Assembly (NCBI GenBank): GCA_017430365.1 | Contig: JAFRNC010000002.1 | Span: 62,001-126,000 of the forward strand | Origin: Bacteroidales bacterium | GTDB lineage: Bacteria; Bacteroidota; Bacteroidia; Bacteroidales; UBA932 | Direction of reading: 5' to 3' | Length of the DNA: 64,000 nt | Shown: piece after piece, positions 31,778 through 40,523 of the stretch | Numbering within the stretch: the first letter of the stretch is position 1 | Layout: every line of letters starts with the position of its first letter | The notes under the pieces: generated by a model | What the model saw: only the letters and a program-made list of their open reading frames with translations | What the model was told of the DNA's origin: nothing | Databases searched by the model: none | Made by a program: the position numbers and the translations under genes

Positions 31778-33151
31778 TTATTTGAGTTCCTTGACCAATT
31801 TGTGGATCATGCGCATCTGTTCGGGTATCCTGATGCGCTGGGGGCACTTGGGCAGGCAGGCGTTGCACATCACGCAGGCAGAGGCGTCGGTGTCCTTGGC
31901 AAGAGTGGCATAACGCTTCAGGAATTCCTTCTTTTTCTCCTTGAAATCCTTGTCTTTCCTGTCGGAAGGATCAGGCAGCATCAGGGCGTCGCTCGAGCCG
32001 TTGTATACGGCGAATACCCCGGGGATATCGACTCCGCGGGGGCATGGCATGCAATAGCGGCAGGCCGTGCACGGGATGTGGGGATTGGCGTTGTAAAGAC
32101 GTGCCATCTCCATCAGGTATTCGTTGTCGGCTTCGCTGCAGGGTTTGAAATGGCTGAAGGTATATACGTTCTCCATGAGCTGCTGCATATTGCTCATTCC
32201 GCTGAGCGTGCACATCACCGCCTTGGGAGTCGAAGCGAAAGTCAGTGCGACACCTGCGGGGGAAAGCCTGGGGAAACGCTCCGCCAGCTTTTTCTGCAGA
32301 CCGGTCGAGACATTGGCCAGCGCGCCTCCGCGGATGGGCTCCATTATGACGACGGGGATATTCTTCGCCTCGAGCATCTTGTAGAGCGTCTCCGAATCGC
32401 AGGGTTCGTGGCTGTCTTCAAGAGGCATGTTCTTCCAGTCGACATAATTCATCTGGATCTGCACGAATTCCCAGTCGTAAGGCATATCGAGCAGTGCTTT
32501 GAGAGCTGCGTTGGAGCCGTGGAAGGAGAATCCGAGATGGCGTATGACCCCTTTCTTTTTCTGCTCCTGAAGCCAGGGCAGCAGGCCGTTGTCGATATAC
32601 CGACGGTTGAAATCTTCGACGCTGCCGATGGAATGTAACAGGAAATAATCGAAATAGGATGTTCGGAGGTTCTTCAGCGAAGTCGCGAACATGTTCTTGC
32701 AGGTCTCCAGATCGGCGCTGGAGAAATTGGACATCTTGGTGGCAAGGAGATAGTCCTTGCGGTTATGTCTGCTGAGCGCTTCTCCTGTGGCACGCTCAGA
32801 ATCCCCATAGGCAGGAGCGGTGTCAAAATAGTTGATCCCGTGCTCGAGCGCATAGTCGATCATGGCGTTGATGGCCTCCTGGTCGAGCGGAGCGCGGCGG
32901 GCGCTTCCGGCCTTGCGCGGGAAGCGCATGCAGCCCATGCCGAGGAGGCTGATGCTCTCGCCCCCCAGCGACTGCCAGGTCCTGTGGATGACCTGGTCGC
33001 CTTTAGCGGGTTCTGTGAATTTCCAGTTCTGGGGCATGACCCCGGCCGCACGGAGCGGCGCAGGAATCAGTGAAGATCCGGCAGCCAGGCCTGCACCGGC
33101 GAGAACCATGGCGCGTATGGCCTCGCGACGATTCATTTTATTGCTTTCCAT
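31778..33151 (-). CDS. Aldo/keto reductase with C-terminal 4Fe-4S cluster sites, exported
   Basis: A 457-residue protein. The N-terminus has a twin-arginine-like signal (MNRREAIRAMVLAGAGLAAG). The aldo/keto reductase barrel shows YFDTAPAYGDSERATGEAL with catalytic Asp and Tyr, YLLATKMSNFS with Lys, and YFLLHSIGSVEDFNR with His. The C-terminal part carries two cluster motifs, CTACRYCMPCPRGVDIP and CVMCNACLPKCPQRI. This fusion is common in anaerobes and is thought to link reduction to a ferredoxin-like electron donor. ATG 33151 is taken; ATG 33136 (MNRREA) is also possible. It is co-directional with galM upstream (7 bases) and the nitroreductase downstream (8 bases). Confidence 0.85.
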   Translation of the reverse strand: MESNKMNRREAIRAMVLAGAGLAAGSSLIPAPLRAAGVMPQNWKFTEPAKGDQVIHRTWQSLGGESISLLGMGCMRFPRKAGSARRAPLDQEAINAMIDYALEHGINYFDTAPAYGDSERATGEALSRHNRKDYLLATKMSNFSSADLETCKNMFATSLKNLRTSYFDYFLLHSIGSVEDFNRRYIDNGLLPWLQEQKKKGVIRHLGFSFHGSNAALKALLDMPYDWEFVQIQMNYVDWKNMPLEDSHEPCDSETLYKMLEAKNIPVVIMEPIRGGALANVSTGLQKKLAERFPRLSPAGVALTFASTPKAVMCTLSGMSNMQQLMENVYTFSHFKPCSEADNEYLMEMARLYNANPHIPCTACRYCMPCPRGVDIPGVFAVYNGSSDALMLPDPSDRKDKDFKEKKKEFLKRYATLAKDTDASACVMCNACLPKCPQRIRIPEQMRMIHKLVKELK

Positions 33152-33158
33152 ATATTGT

Positions 33159-34145
33159 TTACTTGGTTTCAAAGTGATAGATAGTAGTCTGGGTATAAGT
33201 CTCTCCGGGACGGAGCACCGTGGAAGGGAACTCGGGATGGTTGGGAGAGTCGGGGAAATGCTGCGTCTCCAGCACCAGGCCGCAGTCGGGCCGTCCGCTG
33301 TACATCTGCAGGCCGGGCTGGTCGGTATACACTTTCATAAGTATTCCCGTGGATGGTTCGTACAGTTCCAGCGCGGGTTCGGACGGTTTGCCGCGGAGGA
33401 CGAAGTTGTGGTCGAACTCAGGAGTCACCATCTGGCCTTCCCGGAAATCGAACGGAGTGCCCTCCACCGGGGCGATCTCCCCGGTCGGGATCAGCTCACC
33501 GTCGACGGGGGTATAGAGGTCTGCGTTTATCTTCAGCATGTGCGTAGTGGTCAGGCCCTCCCCGTTCCCGTGGAGGTTGAACCAGGCATGAAGGGTTGGA
33601 TTGAGGACAGTGGGCGCGTCGGTCACGGCGGTATACTGGAGCACAAGGTCATTGCCGTCGGTCAGGGTGCAGAGGACGGATATTTCAAGATTGCCGGGAT
33701 AGCCCTCTTCGCCGTCGGGAGAAATCCGGGTCATGAGAAGGGAACAGTCGGAAAGGGGCTGGATCGTCCATTCGTGCTTGTCGAAGCCGGCCTTCCCCCC
33801 ATGGAGATGGTTGCCGCCTTCATTTACCGACAGCTGCCAGGTGTATCCGTCCAGATCGAACCGGCCACCGGCGATACGGTTGCCGTAACGTCCGACTATC
33901 GGCTGGCGGTAATCCTTGTCCAGTGCACATTCTGCGGCATCTGCGCATCCCCAGACGACATTCTTGAGCGTGCTGTCACGCGACGGGACCTCAAGACTCA
34001 TCAGGCGGCCTCCGTATGGACAGAAAGTAGCCGTCATCCCGCCCTCACCCCGGATGGTGAAGGTCTCTTTGGGCTTATCCTTCCCGCACCCGGTGAACAT
34101 CAGCAGCAATGCCGCGGCCACGGAAAATATTTTGAATATCCTCAT
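33159..34145 (-). CDS. Aldose 1-epimerase, lipoprotein form
   Basis: A 328-residue protein. ATG 34145 begins MRIFKIFSVAAALLLMFTGC, an SPII signal with lipidation Cys. The GalM core follows, with FCPYGGRLMSLEVPSRD, NRIAGGRFDLDGYTWQLS, NEGGNHLHGGKAGFDKHEW with the binding His, LNPTLHAWFNLHGNG with catalytic His, and LVLETQHFPDSPNHPEFPST with the catalytic Glu. It interconverts alpha and beta anomers of sugars in the periplasm. A longer frame exists upstream but runs through the divergent promoter and GH2 gene and is not coding. It shares its control region with the GH2 gene. Confidence 0.9.
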   Translation of the reverse strand: MRIFKIFSVAAALLLMFTGCGKDKPKETFTIRGEGGMTATFCPYGGRLMSLEVPSRDSTLKNVVWGCADAAECALDKDYRQPIVGRYGNRIAGGRFDLDGYTWQLSVNEGGNHLHGGKAGFDKHEWTIQPLSDCSLLMTRISPDGEEGYPGNLEISVLCTLTDGNDLVLQYTAVTDAPTVLNPTLHAWFNLHGNGEGLTTTHMLKINADLYTPVDGELIPTGEIAPVEGTPFDFREGQMVTPEFDHNFVLRGKPSEPALELYEPSTGILMKVYTDQPGLQMYSGRPDCGLVLETQHFPDSPNHPEFPSTVLRPGETYTQTTIYHFETK

Positions 34146-34153
34146 TTTATACT

Positions 34154-34161
34154 TAAATTTG
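34154..34161 (+). promoter_or_regulatory. -7 promoter element for the GH2 gene
   Basis: TAAATTTG on the plus strand, 18 bases before the GH2 ATG at 34180. It lies inside the leader of the divergent galM gene. Confidence 0.55.
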
Positions 34162-34172
34162 GTAGATAAATC

Positions 34173-34180
34173 CAAAGTTA
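34173..34180 (-). promoter_or_regulatory. -7 promoter element for galM
   Basis: TAACTTTG on the minus strand, 27 bases before the galM ATG. Its last base overlaps the first base of the GH2 start codon, so the two divergent promoters overlap. Confidence 0.55.
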
Positions 34181-35994
34181 TGAAAAAATTGGCATTTTTC
34201 CTTCTGACAGTCGGAATAACCCTGGCGTTTTCCGCTTCCGGCCAGTCCTGGCAGCCCGCCGGAGACCATATCCGGACCCCATGGGCAGAGAAGGTCAACC
34301 CCTCCTCCCCCCTGCCCGAATATCCCCGCCCGCAGCTGAAGCGCGACCGCTGGATCAATTTCAACGGCATGTGGGAATACGCGGTCCTGCCGGTCGGGGA
34401 GCGGTTTGAAAAAGCTGACGGACGCATACTGGTGCCCTTCTGCATCGAGTCAAGCCTCTCGGGAGTCGGGCGGACAGTAGGTGCCGGCAACAATCTCTGG
34501 TACCGCCGCAATTTCATCATCCCCAAGGAATGGAAAGGCCAGCGCGTACTGCTGCATTTCGGGGCGGTCGACTGGAGGGCTGACATATGGGTGAACGATG
34601 TCAAGACCGGCAGCCATACCGGAGGATACACCCCGTTTACCATCGACATTACCGACGCCCTCAAAGGCGGTGAAAATACGCTTGTCATAAAGGTATGGGA
34701 CGGAACCGACACGGGATTCCAGCCCCGGGGCAAACAGGTGACCAAACCGAGCGGCATCTGGTACACATCCGTGACGGGCATCTGGCAGACCGTCTGGATG
34801 GAACCCGTGCCCGAGAATCATATCGACAACATCCGCATCACCCCTGACCTGCAGGCGAACAGTTTCCGCATCATGGCTGAAGGAGTGAAGGACGGGATAG
34901 TGGAAATCAATCTCAAGGCTGAAGGACGCACCATAGCGACCGCCAAGGCGTTTGCGGGGACAGAGGCCGAAGTATCGGTTCCCTCCGCCCGCCTGTGGAC
35001 CCCTGACGACCCTTTCCTTTACGACCTTGAGATCAGCCTCATGAAGAACGGAAAAACCGTCGACAAAGTCCGCAGTTATTGCGCCATGCGCCAGGTCGGC
35101 GTCGCCGCCGACGAAAAGGGCATACTGAGGATGACGCTCAACGGGCAGCCGCTCTTCATGTACGGTCCCCTCGACCAGGGCTGGTGGCCCGACGGCCTCT
35201 ACACCGCCCCTACAGACGAGGCCCTCGCCTTTGACATACAGAAGACCAAAGACTGGGGATTCAACATGATCCGCAAGCACGTGAAAGTGGAACCCGACCG
35301 CTGGTACTGGCACTGCGACCGTTTGGGAATTCTCGTATGGCAGGACATGCCCAGCGGCGACCTCAAGGGCGGCTGGCAGTCGGAGCACCTGTTCGAAGGC
35401 GCTGAACGCACCAGGAGCGCCGCCTCGGAAGCCAACTACAGGAAGGAGTGGAAAGAGATAATGGACGCCTTTTACAGCCATCCCTGCATCGTGGTCTGGG
35501 TACCTTTCAATGAAGGATGGGGACAGTTCAAGACCCTGGAGATCACAGCTTGGACCAAAGAGTACGACCCTACCAGACTGGTCAACTCCGCCAGCGGCGG
35601 AAACCATTTCCTGACCGCCGGCGACATCCTGGACCTGCACAATTATCCCGAACCCTCGATGTATCTCTATGACTCCAAGCGCGTCAACGTGCTGGGTGAA
35701 TACGGAGGAATCGGACTCCCGGTCGAAGGCCATCTCTGGCTGCCCGACCGCAACTGGGGCTACGTCAAGTTCTCAAGCCCCAGGGAGGTGACCGACGAAT
35801 ATGTGAAATATGCCCTGCAGCTGAAAGATCTGGTGGCAAGGGGCTTCTCCGCCGCGGTATATACCCAGACGACCGACGTGGAGATCGAGGTCAACGGCCT
35901 GATGACCTACGACCGTCGTTTCGACAAGGTCGAGATTCCCCGGGTGCGGGAAGTCAACCGGCAGGTGATAAAATCTATGAATGATGGAAAATAG
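34180..35994 (+). CDS. Glycoside hydrolase family 2 enzyme, exported
   Basis: A 604-residue protein with a signal peptide (MKKLAFFLLTVGITLAFSAS). The GH2 N-terminal jelly-roll domain has NLWYRRNFIIPKEWKGQRVL and HTGGYTPFTIDITDALKGG; an Ig-like domain follows; the barrel begins near GPLDQGWWPDGLYTAP. The acid/base Glu is near residue 445 (VPFNEGWGQ) and the nucleophile Glu near 507 (VLGEYGGIG). The enzyme is smaller than beta-galactosidases and lacks their extra C-terminal domains. Its substrate could be a beta-galactoside, -glucuronide or -mannoside. It is divergent from galM and overlaps the cytidine deaminase gene by 14 bases. Confidence 0.85.
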   Translation: MKKLAFFLLTVGITLAFSASGQSWQPAGDHIRTPWAEKVNPSSPLPEYPRPQLKRDRWINFNGMWEYAVLPVGERFEKADGRILVPFCIESSLSGVGRTVGAGNNLWYRRNFIIPKEWKGQRVLLHFGAVDWRADIWVNDVKTGSHTGGYTPFTIDITDALKGGENTLVIKVWDGTDTGFQPRGKQVTKPSGIWYTSVTGIWQTVWMEPVPENHIDNIRITPDLQANSFRIMAEGVKDGIVEINLKAEGRTIATAKAFAGTEAEVSVPSARLWTPDDPFLYDLEISLMKNGKTVDKVRSYCAMRQVGVAADEKGILRMTLNGQPLFMYGPLDQGWWPDGLYTAPTDEALAFDIQKTKDWGFNMIRKHVKVEPDRWYWHCDRLGILVWQDMPSGDLKGGWQSEHLFEGAERTRSAASEANYRKEWKEIMDAFYSHPCIVVWVPFNEGWGQFKTLEITAWTKEYDPTRLVNSASGGNHFLTAGDILDLHNYPEPSMYLYDSKRVNVLGEYGGIGLPVEGHLWLPDRNWGYVKFSSPREVTDEYVKYALQLKDLVARGFSAAVYTQTTDVEIEVNGLMTYDRRFDKVEIPRVREVNRQVIKSMNDGK

Positions 35995-36457
35995 AAGCGT
36001 AACCATTAACTACGAGGATTACGGCTCCCGCGAGGAACTGGACGCCGCCGACCGGGCGCTGCTCGACGCGGCGATCGAGGCGGTGTCAGGTTCATACGCC
36101 CCCTACTCCCATTTCAATGTAGGCGCGGCCGTACGCCTGGCCGACGGAACAGTCGTCAAGGGGGCCAACCAGGAAAATGCGGCATATCCTTCCGGACTGT
36201 GTGCAGAGCGCACAGCGATGTTTTCGGCCGGAGCACTTCACCCCGGAGTGGCCATGGAGGCGCTTGCGGTCGTATGCTCACGTGAAGGAGCGCTTACCCC
36301 CAATCCGGGATCGCCTTGCGGAGCATGCAGGCAGGTGATGGCACAATACGAAAGGGAGGCGGGAAAGCCGATGCGCATAATCCTCGGCAGCGGAGGCCAT
36401 GTATGGGCATTCAACGGTGTGGAATCGCTGATGCCATTCATATTCAATGATTTGTAA
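35981..36457 (+). CDS. cdd: Cytidine deaminase
   Basis: A 158-residue enzyme that deaminates cytidine and deoxycytidine in pyrimidine salvage. The zinc site is complete: CAE at residues 74-76 in SGLCAERTAMFSAG and Cys113/Cys116 in GSPCGACRQVM. Substrate-binding SYAPYSHFNVGAAV and the GANQENAAYPSG loop are also typical. The ATG at 35981 overlaps the GH2 stop region, with a second ATG right after it. The gene lies next to the SRP RNA gene on the opposite strand. Confidence 0.92.
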   Translation: MMENRSVTINYEDYGSREELDAADRALLDAAIEAVSGSYAPYSHFNVGAAVRLADGTVVKGANQENAAYPSGLCAERTAMFSAGALHPGVAMEALAVVCSREGALTPNPGSPCGACRQVMAQYEREAGKPMRIILGSGGHVWAFNGVESLMPFIFNDL

Positions 36458-36486
36458 AGAAAGAAATCCCTTGGGATCAGGGCACG

Positions 36487-36592
36487 AAAAAAGGGTAAGC
36501 TTGATATATCGCACCGCTACAACCACCTACCCTTGCTGCCTTCCGACCCTGGGGGAGTTCAGTGGGAGCTGGTCGTATATGACTTACCCCGG
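36487..36592 (-). ncRNA. ffs: Signal recognition particle RNA, small bacterial type (4.5S)
   Basis: On the minus strand the sequence holds the SRP apical signature CCCCCAGGGTCGGAAGGCAG followed by CAAGGG, the SRP54-binding loop. The two ends pair: GGGTAAG near the 5' end with CTTACCC near the 3' end. A TACCTTTG promoter element lies just before the 5' end and six T follow the closing stem, giving a product of about 100 bases. It works with Ffh to deliver nascent membrane proteins to the membrane. The exact ends are approximate. Confidence 0.92.
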
Positions 36593-36594
36593 CA

Positions 36595-36602
36595 CAAAGG
36601 TA
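36595..36602 (-). promoter_or_regulatory. -7 promoter element for ffs
   Basis: TACCTTTG on the minus strand, directly before the predicted 5' end of the SRP RNA. Confidence 0.7.
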
Positions 36603-36619
36603 TGAATTTTTTTGAATAA

Positions 36620-37804
36620 ATGAACAATAAACCCAAGATCTGCATCGGCCTCTCCGGCGGCGTCGACTCAAGTGTCGCCGCCCTGCTCCTCAAGAGACAG
36701 GGTTGCGATGTCTTCGCGCTCTTCATGCAGAACTGGCACGACACCACCGGCACCCTGCACGGGGAGTGCGAATGGGAGGAGGACCGCGCCGTGGCTGAAA
36801 TGGTAGCCCGGAAGATAGGCATACCCTTCCATTTCGTTGACCTGAGCGATGTTTACCGGCAGAGGGTCGTGGACTATATGTTCAGTGAATACGCCAAGGG
36901 ACGCACGCCGAATCCCGACGTGCTCTGCAACCGTGAGATAAAGTTCGACGCTTTCTGGCAGGCCGCACGCTCGCTCGGAGCCGACTTTGTCGCCACCGGC
37001 CACTACTGCCGCAAGGATAGTTTCACCGCGCCGGACGGTCGCACGATATACCGCATACTGGCAGGGAGCGATCCCAACAAAGACCAGAGCTATTTCCTCT
37101 GCCAGCTCTCGCAGGAGCAGCTCTCGACCGCCCTGTTCCCCATCGGAGACCTCATCAAGCCGGAAGTCCGGCGCATCGCCCGTGAGGCGGACCTTCCCAG
37201 CGCCGGCAAAAAGGACAGCCAGGGCATATGCTTCGTGGGCAAAGTGGACCTTCCGGTCTTCCTCCAGCAGAAGATCAAATCCCGGGAGGGAGACATCGTG
37301 GAGATCTTCCGGGACTTCTACGAAGGCAGGCCCGAGCCAGAGACTCTCGAGGAGATGGCGGAACCGATACATTACCGCAGGGAGGACGGCAAGGTGATCG
37401 GCAGGCACATGGGAGCACAATACTATACCATCGGGCAGCGCAAAGGACTCGGCATCGGAGGACATGCGGAATCCTCTTTCGTTATCGCAAATGACATCGA
37501 CAGCAACATAATCTTCGTGGGCGAAGGGGCTGACCATCCCGGACTCTACCGCAAGGCTCTCCGCATCAGGCCGGAAGAGGTACACTGGATAAGGCCCGAC
37601 CTGGCGCTCGCTCCAGGGGATGAAAGACGCTATTCGGTCCGGATCCGCTACCGGCAGCCCCTCCAGGGGGCCGTGCTCCACTCCCGCCCCGACGGACTCT
37701 ACATTGAATTCGACGAACCGCAACGTGGCGTCACCCCGGGGCAGTTCGCGGTATGGTATGCCTCCGACGGTGAAATGACGGGCAGCGGAGTGATTGACAA
37801 ATAA
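36620..37804 (+). CDS. mnmA: tRNA-specific 2-thiouridylase MnmA
   Basis: A 394-residue enzyme that thiolates U34 in tRNA for Lys, Glu and Gln. The ATP loop is [14 protein letters not shown] (from residue 11). The two active cysteines are Cys103 in NPDVLCNREIKFD and Cys204 in DSQGICFVG. The tRNA-binding and C-terminal barrel parts are present (QYYTIGQRKGLGIGG and RVRIRYRQPLQ-like sequence). Length is slightly above the usual 360-380. It lies just downstream of, and divergent from, the ffs gene. The next gene starts 15 bases later. Confidence 0.93.
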   Translation: MNNKPKICIGLSGGVDSSVAALLLKRQGCDVFALFMQNWHDTTGTLHGECEWEEDRAVAEMVARKIGIPFHFVDLSDVYRQRVVDYMFSEYAKGRTPNPDVLCNREIKFDAFWQAARSLGADFVATGHYCRKDSFTAPDGRTIYRILAGSDPNKDQSYFLCQLSQEQLSTALFPIGDLIKPEVRRIAREADLPSAGKKDSQGICFVGKVDLPVFLQQKIKSREGDIVEIFRDFYEGRPEPETLEEMAEPIHYRREDGKVIGRHMGAQYYTIGQRKGLGIGGHAESSFVIANDIDSNIIFVGEGADHPGLYRKALRIRPEEVHWIRPDLALAPGDERRYSVRIRYRQPLQGAVLHSRPDGLYIEFDEPQRGVTPGQFAVWYASDGEMTGSGVIDK

Positions 37805-37819
37805 CACTGAAAGACTGGA

Positions 37820-39319
37820 ATGAAACGGTTTACCACAAGAATCCTCGCCCTGACGGCCATACTCTTTTCCATAGCCGCCTGCGGGACTCCCGAAGTGGAG
37901 GAAGAGCACGAGAAAAGCAACAAATGCGCCCTGGTCAAGTTCTCATTCAACAGCTCAGCCAATCCGGGCGTTACGACAACCAGCGCGGCGACGGCCAACG
38001 GTTACTGGTTCATTTCGGTTCCGGAGGGTACGGACCTCACCCGGATGGTACCGGAAATCAGGGTTTCCGAAGGTGCGACCGTCCAGATAGACGACAAGCC
38101 CTTCACGGAAGGGACGGCCTGCGACTTCTCCGGAAACATCCAGAAATTGCGCGTCATTTCCGAATCCGGAGAAAACAGTTCAGTATATAAAATCTGTGTC
38201 AAGTACGGCAATCCCTACATAGACAACAAGGTTGTCGATTTCATGGACGATTTCAAAATCCCCGGGGTTTCCGTCTCCATTATGAAGGGGACCGAAGTGG
38301 TCTATTCCAACGGATACGGATTTGCCGACGCCGCGAATGAAACCCGCTGCACCCCCGACCATCTTTTCAGGATGGCCAGCATCTCCAAGCAGTTCTGCAC
38401 CATGTGCATCATGACCCTCAAGGAGCAGGGACGGCTGAATCTCGACGACAGGGTCTTCGGTGAGGGCGGCCTGCTCGAAAAGGTCAATTTCAGGGTCAGC
38501 GACTACCACAGGACAATCACCGTCCGCCACCTTCTGAGCCACAGCAGCGGCATATGCAAAGGTCTTTCCGATCCGGCATTCGACAATTCCTACCGTTTTT
38601 ACAGCGGCTCCAGCAGACCTGTTCCGACGGACACCCTCATCCAGCGGACTCTCGACGCCAGATGGGAACCTGATTACGACGAAGGTTTCTCATGGACCCC
38701 GGGTATGGGGCACAACTACAGCAACGTGGGATTCTGCATACTTCACAGGATCGTGGAGGTTGTAAGCGGCAAGGATTACGAGAGTTTCCTGAAAGAGGAC
38801 GTCCTGAAGAAGATGGGAATCACCGACACCCATATCGGCGGCTACCTCGATCAGAGGCGGGCGAACGAATGCGTTTATTATTCCCAGGGCGGCGGTGACG
38901 GCTACTCGAATCCCCTGCGCGAAATTGCCGGAGCGGCGGGCATCATCACATCCACCAACCAGATGATGAAGATCCTGACCTACATGGACGGTGACGACAC
39001 CGTGCCCGACATTTTCTCCAAAGAGACCATTCAGGAAATGTATACTCCATACAGCTACGCAGGCCCGGGACCGCACGGCTCTAACTTCAATCAATACGGA
39101 CTCGGATGGAGGCTCAACCACAGCAGGCTTTTCCAGGGAGCCCACTACCACGGGGGCAATATCGCCGGCACTGCAACCATATGGGTGGGGAACAACAACC
39201 AGCACATGAGCGGGGCGTTCGTCTGCAATTCCAGGGCATATAACAACGACTCCTACGGGCAGAGCATCGACACCGCCATGTACGTGCTCCTCGAAGAATT
39301 CATGAACTATTTCAACTGA
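37820..39319 (+). CDS. Serine hydrolase, beta-lactamase/PBP4* type, lipoprotein
   Basis: A 499-residue protein with an SPII signal (MKRFTTRILALTAILFSIAAC, lipidated Cys at its end). Residues about 35-125 form an Ig-like DUF5018-type domain. The class C beta-lactamase-like fold follows: SISK (in FRMASISKQFCTM) supplies the nucleophile Ser and Lys, and YSN (in MGHNYSNVGFC) supplies the Tyr. The final motif is HYHGGNIAGT. Such enzymes cut D-amino-acid peptides or esters at the cell surface rather than giving antibiotic resistance. It overlaps the next gene by 1 base (TGATG). Confidence 0.85.
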   Translation: MKRFTTRILALTAILFSIAACGTPEVEEEHEKSNKCALVKFSFNSSANPGVTTTSAATANGYWFISVPEGTDLTRMVPEIRVSEGATVQIDDKPFTEGTACDFSGNIQKLRVISESGENSSVYKICVKYGNPYIDNKVVDFMDDFKIPGVSVSIMKGTEVVYSNGYGFADAANETRCTPDHLFRMASISKQFCTMCIMTLKEQGRLNLDDRVFGEGGLLEKVNFRVSDYHRTITVRHLLSHSSGICKGLSDPAFDNSYRFYSGSSRPVPTDTLIQRTLDARWEPDYDEGFSWTPGMGHNYSNVGFCILHRIVEVVSGKDYESFLKEDVLKKMGITDTHIGGYLDQRRANECVYYSQGGGDGYSNPLREIAGAAGIITSTNQMMKILTYMDGDDTVPDIFSKETIQEMYTPYSYAGPGPHGSNFNQYGLGWRLNHSRLFQGAHYHGGNIAGTATIWVGNNNQHMSGAFVCNSRAYNNDSYGQSIDTAMYVLLEEFMNYFN

Positions 39320-40494
39320 TGGAGGGAAGGATAGCCATTGTCGGCGGCGGTCCGGCAGGGATGATGGCTGCCATCCGGGCTGCCGGGATCCTCGGCGGCG
39401 GGGAGCGTGTGGTGCTGTTCGACAAAAACGACCGCCTCGGACGGAAAATCTATCTCACAGGCAAAGGCCGGTGCAACCTGACCAATCTGCGCCCGTGGGA
39501 GGAATTCGCCACCCACCTGCATCCCAACCAGGGTTTCCTCAAACAGGCTTTCCGCGCATTTTCGAACGAAGACGCCATCCGGTTCTTCGAGAGTATCGGA
39601 GTACCTGTCGTCACCCTCCAGGGGCAGAGGGTGTATCCGGCCTCTCTTGTCGCAGGGGATGTCGCAAGGGCCCTTGAAAGACGTGTCAGGGTATCGGGAG
39701 TGGAAATCAGGTACCGCACCAGGATCGCATCCATGTCTGATCTGTCCGGCTTCGACGCCGTGATCCTGGCCACGGGAGGGAAATCCTATCCCGTCACAGG
39801 TTCGACGGGCGACGGGTATGCACTGGCACAGGAGGCCGGACATACCGTCACTCCCCTCTTCCCCAGCGAAACCGCTTTGCTTCCACAGCCATACGATCCC
39901 GGGCTTCCCGGCCTGGAACTGAAAAACGTGGGACTGCATCTTTTCATCGACCGTACACCCGTAGAGAGCGATCAGGGAGATTTCAATTTCACCGAAGACG
40001 GTATGGAAAGCGGAATAGCCTACCACCTCAGCCGCCGGGCCGTATGGGCGCTGTGCAACGGCCAGAAGGTGGAAATCGTCCTGGACCTCAAGCCTGCGCT
40101 GACGCTTGAGAAACTATCCGCCCGCATCGTGCGCGACAGCATAACTGTCAGGAAGGACTCCCTACGCTCAATGATGCCGGAAGCACTCATCGATCCGTTC
40201 CTCAGGGCGAATCCCGGAATTACCGCCGCCGGCCTTCCCGCACGCCTGAAAGAGTGGCGGTTCAGGATAGTCGATTACAAGGGTTATGAACGGGCCGTCG
40301 TCACAGCCGGCGGAGTCAATCTTAAAGAAATAGTACCAAAGACGATGGCATCGCGCCTGCGTCCCGGCCTCTACTTATGCGGGGAGCTGCTCGACCTTGA
40401 CGGAGATACCGGAGGCTACAACCTCCAGATCGCCTTTTCAACCGGCGCCCTTGCCGGTGCCAGCGCGGCAAGATACCTGCTGTCCCTCCGGTGA
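39319..40494 (+). CDS. HI0933/YhiN-family flavoprotein
   Basis: A 391-residue NAD(P)/FAD-dependent oxidoreductase. The FAD site is IAIVGGGPAGMMAAIRAAG, followed by FDKNDRLGRKIYLTGKGRCN and LTN, a family signature. The second nucleotide motif is VILATGGKSYPVTGSTGDG, and the end carries GLYLCGELLDLDGDTGGYN. The family includes BaiN, which acts on bile acids, but most members have no known substrate. It overlaps the serine hydrolase gene by one base, suggesting coupled translation. Confidence 0.85.
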   Translation: MEGRIAIVGGGPAGMMAAIRAAGILGGGERVVLFDKNDRLGRKIYLTGKGRCNLTNLRPWEEFATHLHPNQGFLKQAFRAFSNEDAIRFFESIGVPVVTLQGQRVYPASLVAGDVARALERRVRVSGVEIRYRTRIASMSDLSGFDAVILATGGKSYPVTGSTGDGYALAQEAGHTVTPLFPSETALLPQPYDPGLPGLELKNVGLHLFIDRTPVESDQGDFNFTEDGMESGIAYHLSRRAVWALCNGQKVEIVLDLKPALTLEKLSARIVRDSITVRKDSLRSMMPEALIDPFLRANPGITAAGLPARLKEWRFRIVDYKGYERAVVTAGGVNLKEIVPKTMASRLRPGLYLCGELLDLDGDTGGYNLQIAFSTGALAGASAARYLLSLR

Positions 40495-40510
40495 GGCATC
40501 GATTATTTGT

Positions 40511-40518
40511 TATCTTTG
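40511..40518 (+). promoter_or_regulatory. -7 promoter element for the glucosaminidase gene
   Basis: TATCTTTG, only 5 bases before ATG 40524, so the mRNA would be nearly leaderless. It lies just after the flavoprotein stop codon. Confidence 0.55.
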
Positions 40519-40523
40519 CAGGG

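Noticed and set aside
33916..34179. Upstream extension of the GH2 gene
   Set aside because: It runs through the divergent galM gene; the signal peptide starts at 34180.
34450..35733. Long minus-strand frame opposite the GH2 gene
   Set aside because: Antisense to a clear GH2 enzyme and with no recognisable domain.
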